Origin: Plectrocnemia conspersa
Taxonomy: Eukaryota > Arthropoda > Insecta > Trichoptera > Polycentropodidae
Assembly: GCA_009617715.1 (NCBI GenBank)
Contig: VTFK01000192.1
Location: 434,001-498,000 of the forward strand
DNA length: 64,000 nt
Reading direction: 5' to 3'
Shown: positions 35,860-47,664 of the stretch, piece by piece
Position numbering within the stretch: position 1 is the first letter of the stretch
Layout of the letters: each line of letters begins with the position of its first letter
The notes under the pieces: generated by a model
What the model was told of the DNA's origin: nothing
What the model saw: the letters and a program-made list of their open reading frames with translations, nothing else
Database searches by the model: none
Translations under genes and position numbers: made by a program

Positions 35860-38800
35860 GTAAATGTGCGAATTTATCGAGAGAGCCTATAATTATATAT
35901 TGATACATATAATATATTATATCTTTAAAAATTGTAACTGTTGACGAGTAGAGGATAGGGTATTGTTTCCTTTACGTTTTTTCTTTCGATATATTAAGTG
36001 TTTTTAAATGTAAAATCTATGAATCGGTGTTTTTTCATATAGTGTATATAATCGGGCGACTCGTGTTACTCACACAGGCCGCTACTTTTTATTTTAAATT
36101 GTAAATTATTAAAGGAACCAATACTCTTGATTATGGCAGCGGGATTAGGTTTTGTTCTCTGGTTGGCTCGTTATGTTCTCTTTTATCCGAAAAAGAATTG
36201 TAACCCGGGCTGCTTTTGTCGCCGTGAGGCGTTTTGTGGAATCGAATGGCAAAAGCACGGCTTATTTGTTTGTATTTGACTAGTTTGTACATTTTTTGTG
36301 ATACTACTTTTATGTGTAAAGTTTTTAAATATAACAAATGTGAACGCTGAATAAGATAGGAGTCGGAGATTTGAGTTTATATTATGAAATTTATATAAAT
36401 ACATTATATATTTGGAAAAAATTAATGATGAAAAAAATATATTTAAATAACGATGATATTTGCAATCATATATTTGTTTTTTTTTTGTATATGTAAAGCG
36501 TTTTTTCTGTAATCGCTTGTCCATGAATATTTTGTATTTTCGTTCTTTGAATATGTGTTGAAGAATTGTTTTTCAATTTTGTATAATAATCCAAAGAAGA
36601 GTTCGGAATCGCGAGAGTATCTCTCGGCTTCCAAGCTCTTTTTCGATCTCAATATTTAAATTTAACAAAACTACAAATTAATTTTAGGGATTTTTCGTTC
36701 TCGAGTCAGAAGACCAGTCATGTTTTTTAATAATTTAAAATATTCTTTCAATTCTGGCGAGCATTTCGACGCTCATCCGCTAACACTGTGGTAACAATAT
36801 TATTAGATACATATAAATAATAATTATATATTATATATATACCTTATCTTTACAAATGTACATCACAAAAAAATTAAATGTTTAATCTGTATAAATTTTT
36901 CATGAATCTAAATGTTGGTAGGGTCCAGTGTAACGCACAATATATCACATAATCAACTCTTTTTCTCAATAATAAAAAAAAACATTATATGAAATACAGT
37001 TGACTTGTGTCATACTCGAGAGAGTCGGGTGTTATGCTACATATTTCTTCTATATAAATATATATAATATAAAAATATACGTATTAGAAAAAAAAAAAAA
37101 TAAAAAAAATATCACAAAACAAATTATATTCTTAGATCTACATATGAAGTAAAAAATGACTGTCCTTATAAAAATACAAAATAAATTATAAAAAGTTCTT
37201 ATTTCTTTTTCTTCTTGTGTCGAATAAGTAGTTGCCACTGTTGTGAGAACCTCTGTTCCCGTCCTGGGTTGTTTTCAGTTTTGAAAATCACAAAAAAATA
37301 CATACACAAAAATTAAAACTGAAGATTGATCTTCCCACACGTTTTACAGGGGCTCTTACAAACGCATACATATATATTTGAAATATTAGTATTTTTATGT
37401 ATAAAATTATAACTTATCTTATAAGAAAAAGCCCTGTGTGATAGTACGTGTTTTCATTATTTGAGATATAATTGAAAGCGTACAAAATAAAAATCATATA
37501 AATGTATATGTGGAGTTGAGCTGATAGAGTATTTTTTTTACTGTACAGTAAAAAATCTTACAAGTGTATATTTCAGCTTTTGTACTTTTGTCATGTAAAA
37601 CGTACACACATATAAATACATGATAATATATGTGTATACATATAGAAAAATGTGTACAAAAGATGCAAAATTATTATCCAGTGTAAGGGCCCGCCAGGGC
37701 GCAGTCGTATATCTATGTACAAAAAAATATAAAAATGTTTTAAAAAATAAAAATTACAAAAAAATACATAAAAAATAATATATTACAAAAAAATGTTAAA
37801 ATACGATTTATAATGAAAAAAAAAGAATGTCGGCTCGCTCACGTGAAAAGTGTCATAAACGATTTAAAAGAGAAATTGACGAAAAAATAAAAAAAAAATA
37901 TACGAATTACCAAAAATTAAAACATCTTTGATTACTTTATACCTTATTTCCTACATGCTACACATATACGTATATTCTAAAAATAGCGTATTCATATATA
38001 TTATTCAAAAATATATTTTTACACAAAATTATTTTATTATGCGTATACATTATACACGATTTCTTCACGTACAATTGAAAGAGTAATTCCGTTGCCCACG
38101 TTCATATTCACTGAAACCATCGCATTGTTGGGATCGGAATTACAACCTCGCGAGTTGATATGCTTTTGGTTTGTATAATTACAGAATTATCCCACATTAC
38201 ATCGGAATTTCTCGGAATCTACTGCATCTAATTGTTTTAATATATATCTAGCTTGTCTCTTATGTAGTACACACTGCATATTTTATTTTTTCAAAAGAGG
38301 AAGTAAAACAATAGGTATGTGATTGATAATTGATTCTAAAAATGGTAATTAAATATAATTATTTCAGGTAAGCTCTAACGCAAATTCATGATTCAATAAT
38401 ATACAAAAATACCGTATAGTACTAGAACTATGAATACATAGTACATACTATATAAATAAATTAAATAATTTTAGATAATGTATAAATTAGTCTAAGTATA
38501 AAATTACGTTTCCAAAATGAAGCTCCGCGGAATCCGCAGGTTCAGTGAGGAAAAATTATGGGTACTACAAATAAATAGTGTATTTTTTTATATAAAAAAA
38601 CACGCACTAGCCGTAATAGTGCATTGATAAAACCGATCAAATCCGGACTTGTAACTCAAGTGATTACGTTTGATTAAAACAAATATGTACATGCTATTAA
38701 TATTATTAAATTACTCGTTTGAGTCATTGGTTATAATTTTATTTAAATCAAGTACCGATTTTTTTAACCAAAATAAGTCTTTGAATTTATCTCTATTTTT

Positions 38801-39955
38801 TCGCTTCCAAGGCCGGCAAAGCTACTCCAAACAATGAGTAGTAAATGCTAAAAAATATATCTATTCGAAAACATATTTACGCGATTAGAATTCCGGTCGT
38901 TATGTTGATGACTTTAGACTATTCTTTAGATGAAGAATAAATTGATTTGATCAAAAATTGTTTTTGTTGCAAAAAACTATTTTATCTTGATTTTTTTTAT
39001 CAGCGCGTAATATTTAATATCGGAAACCGCATATAATGTTAATTTACATCTAAAATAAATGCAAGTTCAAAAGCCAGATATTGATTTTGTGTTTGAATAT
39101 TATTACATATGCGTTGTTACCGCATTATGTTCACGCACGGTATGCTTGATTTACAACAACAATATTTTTGAAGCACAGTTTTTATTTGTAAAAAGAAGCA
39201 AAATTCAATATTGCTTAGTCTGATCTGGATTGTTCGTAAATATTGGCGGAAGTGACACGAAATGATTGATTAAGTTAGTGTAAGCTCACTGAATTTAATT
39301 TGGAAATGTATTAAATAGGAGAAGAAGGAACAATTTAATGTATATGTAACAAAGTTTGATGGTTAAATTAAGCATGAAGAAAATATTATTAATATCAAAA
39401 CCTATTTTATTGTACAACGCTAAAAATATTTAAAGGTTAAATTTAATTACTTTTAATTTTATATTAAATATAAAAATATAATTAAAATAGTATTTTTATT
39501 ATTTTCTAACGCAAGGATTTTCACTGAATTTTTGATTAAATAATTATATATTTATTCATATTTCGTCAACTGCTTGAATTCATCTCCGACTATATAATTT
39601 AAAGTTTCTTTAATTTTTAAATATTTACTCAATAACTTACTTTGATTAAAACACATTTTTTGTAGATAAATTAGAATGGATACATATGTTTTTACGCACA
39701 ATAGCTAAAAACGCACGATCGATTCTTTGAATGCCATTAGTTCATAACATAAAATAAAATACTAAAATATAAATATCTTATTGATCATTACCACATGATC
39801 ATTAACTCCATACAATCACCTTTAATTTATTAAATAAAAAAAATTAACAATATTTTTACCAAAATTTGCGATCAAGTATGCTCGGCTTTGTTATGCGGAG
39901 CGCTTGTTACTTTTAATGATTTATTGTCGATTCGCGTTTGATCTCTACAAGAAAG
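35860..39955. other. AT-rich stretch downstream of the gene
   Basis: No second gene is recognisable. 35940-36260 is less repetitive and may still be transcribed as an extended 3' UTR. 37040-37220 and 37700-37900 are A/T homopolymer-rich. The frames at 36131-36652 on the minus strand are AT-rich and motif-free. Confidence 0.45.
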
Positions 39956-39959
39956 AGTA

Positions 39960-40312
39960 TGGGCCGGTCCTTATTTGTATCCTGATGCTTTTTTGCTTGC
40001 GATACAATTCATTGCATTCTTGACGTAGCGTTTACTCAATGAAGCACTTTTTAATGTTTTCTTGATTTTGTAGAGTAGTCCATGGTGCCACACTATATCA
40101 AAAGCCTAGGTTGTATCTAAGAATGCGACTGTGCAGAATTTTCTATTTTCAAAGATGTACTATATTAATATGCCAACCTATGTAATTAATCTATTTTAGA
40201 ATGTTTATTTCTAAAACCAAATTGATGATTTAATAAGAGGTTAAGTTCCTCTATTACTGATTTAATTTTTCTAATATTTTTCCATAACTGGTAAGGTAGT
40301 CATCGCTCTGTA
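39960..40312 (-). pseudogene. Relic of LINE reverse transcriptase, N-terminal palm/finger region
   Basis: Reading the minus strand downward from 40312: TSYGKILEKL, then after a frameshift NHQFGFRNKHSKID (about 40190-40233), then CTVAFLDTT-stop-AFDIVWHHGLLYKIKKT (about 40055-40137), then SLSKRYVKNAMNCIASKK (about 39980-40035). These are the successive reverse-transcriptase blocks of Jockey-like LINEs (KIxEKL; HQFGFRxxHST; FLDxxxAFDxVWHxGLLxKL). A Gln codon has become TAG in the first catalytic block, and several other frame breaks are present. No catalytic YADD portion, tail or 3' end is visible, so this is an internal fragment of an old copy. Confidence 0.8.
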
Positions 40313-40449
40313 GAAGGCAATATATTTTCCTAATTTCTGTAAAATTGTAATTTGAGTAACCTTTCATTGGGTTGGAAAGTAGTTTAATCTGATTACTGAG
40401 TTTAATAGGATGGTAATTAAGCTGAAGACTTTTACCGATACGATATTCA

Positions 40450-42315
40450 AAAGAATATTTTTTTCATTTTCCCATAAAATTTGATATGAATGGACACTAA
40501 GCACTTCGTTTAGAAATTTTGAAACAGCACTACGCGTGATTATTGTTATTTACGGTGCGTGCACAATTTTATTTGCCAGTGTATAATTTAGAAATGTTTG
40601 CGATTGTGTGGAACGACAAAAAGGAACAGTATGCAGTGAAAGTAAGCACAACTATTCATGTAGGTACGTGACATGTCGTAGGAAATCGTGTTAACGATCA
40701 ATTATTCATATTTGATGTTCATTAGCGCTACCTGATCAATATATAATGTAAGCAAATATTATCAATCGACAATGACAAATGTATTCAAATCAATATTTGA
40801 TTAAAAACAAAACTCTTCACAAGGTCAGATTTATGTAAACTGAACGTTGAATAAAGCAAATAGAATAAGATAATAATTATTTAAGATAAATTTTTGCTAA
40901 TATAAACATAGCCCTACCTCGGTAATTTTATTATATTCTTTTTTCTAAGAGATGAAGAATTATAGAATATATACTATAATAATTCATGTCATAATATATC
41001 AGTTCAGGTATATGTAATCCAAAAAATCCAAAAACATTTTTACCTTACAGCATTGTACTCAGAATCGGATAGGTACGCGTGTTTAAATATAATATTTATA
41101 AGATGCTACTCAACCATTCGTACAATACGTGCGAATAAGACAAACACCGCAGGAGAAAAACGTAATCTCCTAGATTTACCCACCCAAAGACCCTTCACGT
41201 ACCATAAGTGGTACGTGTATAACCACAATGTTTTTAACACCATGCGGAAAGACGAAAATAAGACTATATAATCTCACGAGATTTGACGATTTCGATGTGT
41301 AGGAATAAATGTATTTATTCAATCAATATAATTAAAAATAAAACGTAGCAATATTATTATTATATTTGTTATTTAGTTAAGGTTATCGAAAATGTAATCC
41401 AAATCGTGTGCACTTGCATGCTGTATTGTTGTATCGACTTACTAGTGATGTTTTGTAAACATGTATGTTTACTGTTTATATTTGTTTTTACAATATTTAA
41501 TTTTATAATATCAGTGCTTATGAATATGTGCAATACACGTGTGCTTATTAGTAAGATAACATATTTTTTATTATTCTAAAATTATATTTTAAGCATTCAT
41601 AAAAAAAACTATGTACAATCAATGAAAGTTTTCAGGATCATACGTTTATTTTAACAAATTTAGATATTAAACTTTTATACACATAAACACGCTCATATAA
41701 ATTAAATCCCTTCATAATAAAAATAGTGATTAAATTTTTTGGGCATTTGTGCACAAATTTCTTTATTATTATTTATCTGAAATATTTTTAAGTAATTAAT
41801 GACTAGGAACAACTGCACTTTTAAATTAGGCGAAGTAAAGAGACGAGACATCGTTTCTTTATTTATCAGAATAACACTCGAGAATATTCCTCTTACAAAA
41901 GCCATCCAGTTTGTAAGTCAAAAGGATGTTTTCAGCTGCAGATACAAAAAAAAAAAATATTTATTAAAAACATCAAAAATCAACCAACTCTATAGTTTAT
42001 TACCGCTGTATTATCTACAGCGCAATGTCTTTTTATATTTATGTTTTTTATAATAGCTATGGTCATTACAACTTATAACTGACAAACAAAATAATTAAGA
42101 AATAAACACTTTGTAATTGCCGAAATTCAATTATTTAAATTTCTGAGTTAATATTGAGTAACTGTTTTTTTTTTTGTTTTCAAAACAAAACGAAAAATTA
42201 ATTTTAAGACTATTTAAATTAATTTATAGTAATTTTTGAGCATACTAAGTTCTAATATCTTTGACTGCAGATTTATTTAAAACTCTTCTTACAAATTTAA
42301 AGAATAAAATTCTTG
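40450..42315. other. AT-rich stretch, no gene recognised
   Basis: The frames at 41053-41271 and 41702-42053 (both strands) have no motif. A 9-bp perfect inverted repeat with loop TAAG (CACGTACCA at 41196, TGGTACGTG at 41209) lies in a less AT-rich patch. Confidence 0.45.
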
Positions 42316-42319
42316 ATAC

Positions 42320-42749
42320 TGTTATATTTTCGCGTGTGCTCGATGAAAATCGGTATTTAGGGGGGGTCGGTCATCAGACGATGACTGACCGTGAGGTTTG
42401 AAGTTATTAGTTAGAATGCTGACGAACAAGGGACATTCCCCTATTTATATAAGTATGTTAATTAGATGTAAGAGAGGGGTGGTTCGTCGTCTTAGTCCAT
42501 AAAAAGCCCCTCTGGATCAAAACTCTTATGTAAGTTCATAGATCCCACATAAACAAAGAGTTGTAATGTTTATCAATATGAATGCTGACGAACGAAGGAC
42601 ATTCCCCTATTTATATAAGTATGTTAATTAGGTGTAAGAAAGGGGTGCTTCGTCGTGTTAGTCCATAAAAAGGACCTCTGGATCAAAACTCTTATGTAAG
42701 TTCATTGCTCCCACATAAACAAAGAGTTGTAATATATAAATATATAACA
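42320..42749 (-). repeat. 3' LTR of the minus-strand element
   Basis: 430 bp, with ends TGTTATAT...ATATAACA forming an 8-bp inverted repeat. It appears identical base for base to the other LTR. It contains a 166-bp internal tandem duplication (copies starting at 42415 and 42581) and a stem near one end (GTCATC AGAC GATGAC, about 42370-42385, extended by GGTC/GACC). Confidence 0.93.
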
Positions 42750-42760
42750 CCCCCACCCTT
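42750..42760 (-). other. Polypurine tract of the LTR element
   Basis: AAGGGTGGGGG on the minus strand lies directly against the 3' LTR, the expected primer site for plus-strand DNA synthesis. One T interrupts the purine run. Confidence 0.75.
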
Positions 42761-45495
42761 AGAATGAACTAATTTTCCCGATGAAATTAGTGAATCTGTA
42801 TAAACAAAAAATATTTAAATCTTTTCCCTTACTGGATAAACACCAAATACTGATTTTGCACCTTGCTTACATATTTTTTTACATTTTACAATTATTTAAA
42901 TTTATAATAAGACGCACGTTTTACAATTTCTGATTTACAAATTTGTTATACATGTTTTAAAATATGCATCAAAGTTATATTTTGTATTTAGCATTATATA
43001 AATCTGGACATATTTAATTTTAAAATATTATTGTTAATTTTACAATTTTTGTTATTTTACCTGTAGCAATATTGTTAGTAACATATAAAATAATAATTTG
43101 TTATTTTTTTTTTATAATTCTTAGTTATACTTATGTGATTACTTTTAAAGTTACAATATATGTAAAACGTAAACATTTTATTTTAATTTTTTAATTATAT
43201 AATTATGGCTGATATAGCTCAAAAACATACGTAAGTTTATCAAAATAACATTTATATATTTGATGCAAACATTAAATTTTAGTTTCTTATACTAGACATA
43301 CTATATGCTAAAATATCATCAATATATGAATATTACAATTTTTATTTCTAATTATAAAGGTACGGCTTATTTAAAAGTTTTATTATATATTTTAACATAA
43401 TTCGCTAATTCGCTAATTAATAATAATACATTTATGTTTATTCATTCTGATACAGTTACGTTTTTAATTATAACATTTTTTAAATATACTTTAAAGTTAA
43501 AATTTCGCATTCTCGATATTAGACATAACATAGTAATTTCAGGTATTTTATACATAAACATTTCTTTTCGTATTTAGTTTTACAATACATTTTACGATAA
43601 TTTGTTAGTTTTACAAACGACATTTGACCATCAGACAATTTAATCAATTTAATTAAACAATTGTATAACGAAGTTTTAATGATATTTAGATTATCATCAT
43701 ATCGTGAACTTTATTATTATTTTAAATTACAAATATTATTAAATATTTAATTATTAATATAAGTGATCAATAAAATGCACATTGGCATTGAATTTTAAAT
43801 TTTTTTTTGAACAAACTCTTTAGTTTAGCAAAATACGTTTAATTAGGTTAACATTGAACAAATTATATTTTTATTATTTTAATTCGAATATTCATTTTAT
43901 TTCAATTATACTTTTTGTAATTTTTTTATTTTTTATAATGGGAATTATTTTCTATACAGTAAGGATCGATGCGAATATTTATTTATCTTGAAAATCGTAA
44001 TATTCGTATAATAACCATTATCTCTGCTGTTTTGAGAGATATGTAAGCTATTTCTTTTGCTTTAAATAAATTAGATGATTTTATCTCTGTTCTTTCGAGA
44101 CATATATAATATAAGCATTTCTTTTTTTGCTTTTAAATAGAATAGATCAAAAATTATTTGACTGTTCTGTTCCTCAGAATCTGACAGCAAATTTAATTTG
44201 TGATGGCTTCCCTCCAGTAGTGGCGCACGTACTGCTGATTCCTCTCCCTGGGTTAATAACACCAATCACTGTCATACTAATTTTTTTATGACGAAATGGT
44301 GGCGAACTTCATATGTTCGTTCCTTAATAAAATGGTGACGACCTGTACGGCTCGTCCCTTAATATATTCAATGCTACATCAAATCTCCTGGATCGATGAG
44401 CGATCTATTCTTTCATAATTCTTTTTTTTTAAATATAAATTAATATCATCATTATAGTTGTTATTATTATTATTATTATTATATATTTTTTTTTACGAAT
44501 ATCGATCCTTAACCATATTATTTAAAATTAAAAGATTCCAATAAATAAAAGCAAATCTTCTTTAAAATTGTTAATTATTATTTTTATAAATATTTTATTA
44601 TAGTTTCCCATTATTTTTCAAAACATATCGTTACGTTATTTTAATATATTTTTTAAAAACTATTGTTTAAAATTTATCAACAAGAAGCATAAAATTTATT
44701 ATTTCATTTTATATGGTTTAATTGTTCCTTTAATTAATATTATCCAAATTGTTTATATTATAATATTTTTATTCTATCAGTATGTACCTTAACTAATTTA
44801 TTTTATATTTTTATTAAAAATATTATTATTATTATTAATTTTTTTATTAATTACAAAATGTTGAGAATTTATTTTTGTAAAAAGAATTTCACATAAAAAA
44901 AATATATTTAAATAAAAATAATTTTACAGAAAATAATTTTAAAGAGCATTAGTGATTTAATTTTATAATATATTTTTTTAAATGCATTAAAATATAAATG
45001 TCTGATAATCAAAATAAAACCGTTTGTACTTACAGTTTTCTTTTGATTTTCGGGGTTTGATAGTTTGATGCGAATTCTTTAAGGATGACCTCTGCGTGGC
45101 TCTGCGAAGATGGTCCTTTCTTGGGTCAGCGATGATGTTCTCAGCTTGGCTCATAAAGGACGCTCTCTGCTTGGCTCAGCATGGGTAGTCTCCTTTCAGA
45201 ATTCTTGATGTTGTTATTGGTTTATTGTCCGATCTTCATCGAGTCCGCTTGTCTCGTAGAAATTGTTATGGGCTCTTGGTCTCTTTAAAGGATTTAATCC
45301 ACCGTCTCAAGTACCACGTAGACGTTATGACCGCGCAGAAAATTAGTGATGACGAATGATATAAATGTAGTGCCAACTACAGTGATGAACTGGTCCTCGG
45401 ACGATCCCTCAGGATTCTGGATGTCGGCTTCTTGATGAGTGGTCGATTCCAGTGGCACGTACAAATCAACGTACACACTCTATTCCGCTATAATC

Positions 45496-45513
45496 ATCCC
45501 ACCGCTGTCACCA
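45496..45513 (-). other. Primer binding site of the LTR element
   Basis: TGGTGACAGCGGTGGGAT on the minus strand, 6 nt inside the 5' LTR. TGG matches the CCA end of a tRNA primer. The exact tRNA is not assigned. Confidence 0.7.
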
Positions 45514-45619
45514 ATTTTATGTTATATTTTCGCGTGTGCTCGATGAAAATCGGTATTTAGGGGGGGTCGGTCATCAGACGATGACTGACCGTGAGGTTTG
45601 AAGTTATTAGTTAGAATGC

Positions 45620-45649
45620 TGACGAACAAGGGACATTCCCCTATTTATA
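45620..45649 (-). promoter_or_regulatory. LTR core promoter, unit 2 (TATA + Inr)
   Basis: A duplicate of unit 1, 166 bp downstream on the minus strand: TATAAATAGGGG from 45649 and start A at 45620, the same 29-nt spacing. The matching sites in the other LTR are 42420-42449. The sequences around the two units differ at scattered positions, but the TATA, the Inr and their spacing are unchanged. Confidence 0.7.
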
Positions 45650-45785
45650 TAAGTATGTTAATTAGATGTAAGAGAGGGGTGGTTCGTCGTCTTAGTCCAT
45701 AAAAAGCCCCTCTGGATCAAAACTCTTATGTAAGTTCATAGATCCCACATAAACAAAGAGTTGTAATGTTTATCAATATGAATGC

Positions 45786-45815
45786 TGACGAACGAAGGAC
45801 ATTCCCCTATTTATA
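45786..45815 (-). promoter_or_regulatory. LTR core promoter, unit 1 (TATA + Inr)
   Basis: On the minus strand TATAAATAGGGG starts at 45815 and TCAGCATT contains the predicted start A at 45786, so the first T of the TATA lies at -29. This is near-ideal RNA polymerase II spacing. The same arrangement occurs in the other LTR at 42586-42615. Confidence 0.7.
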
Positions 45816-45953
45816 TAAGTATGTTAATTAGGTGTAAGAAAGGGGTGCTTCGTCGTGTTAGTCCATAAAAAGGACCTCTGGATCAAAACTCTTATGTAAG
45901 TTCATTGCTCCCACATAAACAAAGAGTTGTAATATATAAATATATAACAATAC

Positions 45954-47498
45954 ATATACTTTTTATTGTTAACATATAAATATACATGTATTTGATGGTG
46001 TGGGTTTAAATTTCTAGACTCGTGTCACGATTTGGCGTGTGCTTCACTGGTAGCGAGTTCAGGTCTGAACTCTAGTATATTTTAACAGAAGAGAAATGAT
46101 GGTACTGTATAAATTGACAAGTCTCAATGAAGCTCAACCAAGCCAGCAATTTCATATTGTTATTTTATATGTCGTTGATTTTGTGGTTGTGAAGTGAATT
46201 TATGTATGTATTTGTTGCACTTATATGAATTGTTACATAAATTGATTCATCACAATCATTTACCCCAAAATGTGCCATTCACCGTTGCTCGTGCAACGTC
46301 TTTAATCGTATTGATCCAACATTAGTTTTTTGACGCAAATTGAAATAAGCTATTTTAAATGTATGTATGTAACGTCTACTCTAGATTTGACCAAAATCAC
46401 TCATGGCACCCTAATCGCTGCTCCATCGCTTTTCACGCTCGCTCGAATTATGATCCAATTTTCATGCTAGTCAATCCAATTTGTTCTGTGACATAGCGCC
46501 CCTAGCGGCTGTCGAACGTTTGTTCGCGAAATACATTGTTACTCCCACAGAGACAAGACTTTAAGAGGCGAAGACAAATCGCACCGTGTGTCGTACGTGT
46601 GAATAGCTGAAGGCGTATCATCATCATCATCATCATCATCTGACGGCGAAAGGTGGTTTGGTGAGTGTGTGTAATAACGGCTTGGCAACAAGAAACAAGA
46701 GATATGATCAACAATGGACCCCGGCTGTGGATATTATCGCGCCATCATTCCGTTTGACGATTGGGCGTATCGGGCGTGATGATGAAACGAAATGTCGTAA
46801 AAATTATTTATCGTCCTGAACGCTTATAAAGGCCCGAGTTTCTGCTGGATTTTATGAGAGAGAGAAGCGTCACGGACGAATTACGAATATACATAGATTC
46901 AGCCTTACCCTTAGATGCTGTGGAGGTACATACATATAGCTTACCATATCGTGGTGATTATAAGACTCCAGTTCATTTAGGGAAGTTATTCTATAGTGTG
47001 AAAATAATGTTCTTTATTTAATTTAAATTCATGTTAGTAACACTTTATAGGTCCGCATCACAAAAAAATACTTGTTAGAAGAAGTTCTACGATAAATATA
47101 CAGAAAGTAAAGTTAAAATGTTCAAAAAATTAGAGATTGACTATTTCAGGTTTTGAGTCCAAAGCTTATTGTTAAATTGTACAATTTACCACAGCGAAAT
47201 AGTGTCGAGTTGTTTACGTAGACCGAGTACTGATACAGAAGTAATGTCCTTCGGATGATCCGTTGAGGTCTCTCATGCTTGTTGTTATTGTTTGTCCTCG
47301 GTCTCGGTCTAGTTGCCTGCCGTCTCTTTCGTCTCGAATCGCTTGATCGTATGCTGATATGACAAAGTATCAGATCTTTTATATTCTTGATTCGAGTCGT
47401 CTAAGGCGAATGGGATGCAGATATTGGTTGGCCAATTGCATCGCTTGCATATTCATGCTCGGGTTTTTAAAGTTATTTATTAAGAAGCGAATTATCTT
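45954..47498. other. Intergenic, partly less AT-rich; contains (TCA)8
   Basis: 46380-46900 is less AT-rich, with CpGs and a (TCA)8 microsatellite at about 46617-46640. TATAAAGG at 46825 resembles a TATA box but has no initiator at the right distance. The minus-strand frame at 46502-46714 includes the microsatellite (poly-Met) and is a chance frame. 47220-47460 shows no recognisable content. Confidence 0.45.
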
Positions 47499-47664
47499 AC
47501 GTAGGGTGAGATACATTTTCTTTCGCTCACTCGTGTCTTAAGTGATGATAGTGAGTGAGAAGAAGTGGGCATGCGGAACGCATGTAACGCACGCCCTTAT
47601 CTCTCACTCACTCTCGTCACTTAACACGCGATCAAGCGAATGTGTCTCACCGTACGCGCCTGAT
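47499..47664. mobile_element. Foldback (hairpin) element, copy 2, the most complete
   Basis: The left arm reads GGGTGAGATACATTTTC, CTCGTGT, AAGTGATGATAGTGAGTGAG. The right arm is its reverse complement with some changes: CTCACTCACTCTCGTCACTT, AACACGCG, GTGTCTCACCG. The arms meet around a short GC-rich centre (GGCATGCGGAACGCATGTAACGC). It shares with copy 1 both arm sequences and the right-end CACCGT-x-CGCGCCTGAT. It has no coding capacity. Confidence 0.75.

Larger units (their letters stand above)
45520..45949 (-). repeat. 5' LTR of the minus-strand element
   Basis: The same 430-bp sequence as 42320-42749, offset by exactly 3200. As the 5' LTR of a minus-strand element it should drive transcription toward lower coordinates. 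Each of the two internal 166-bp units carries its own core promoter. Confidence 0.93.
42316..45953 (-). mobile_element. Complete non-autonomous LTR retrotransposon, 3630 bp
   Basis: Two 430-bp direct repeats (42320-42749 and 45520-45949) flank 2770 bp and are themselves flanked by ATAC on both sides (42316-42319, 45950-45953), a 4-bp target duplication. The orientation is minus: next to the LTR at 45520 the minus strand reads TAAAAT then TGGTGACAGCGGTGGGAT (primer binding site), and next to the LTR at 42749 it reads AAGGGTGGGGG (polypurine tract). The interior is AT-rich, with no gag, protease, reverse transcriptase or integrase motif. Only a 60-codon frame (45294-45476) and a 64-codon frame (44071-44265) occur on the minus strand, neither recognised. 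It would need proteins from an autonomous relative. Superfamily not decided (Ty3/Gypsy or Bel-Pao both allow such ends). Confidence 0.92.

Noticed and set aside
46825..46860. TATAAAGG in a GC-rich patch
   Set aside because: No initiator or downstream gene; kept only as a remark in the intergenic entry.
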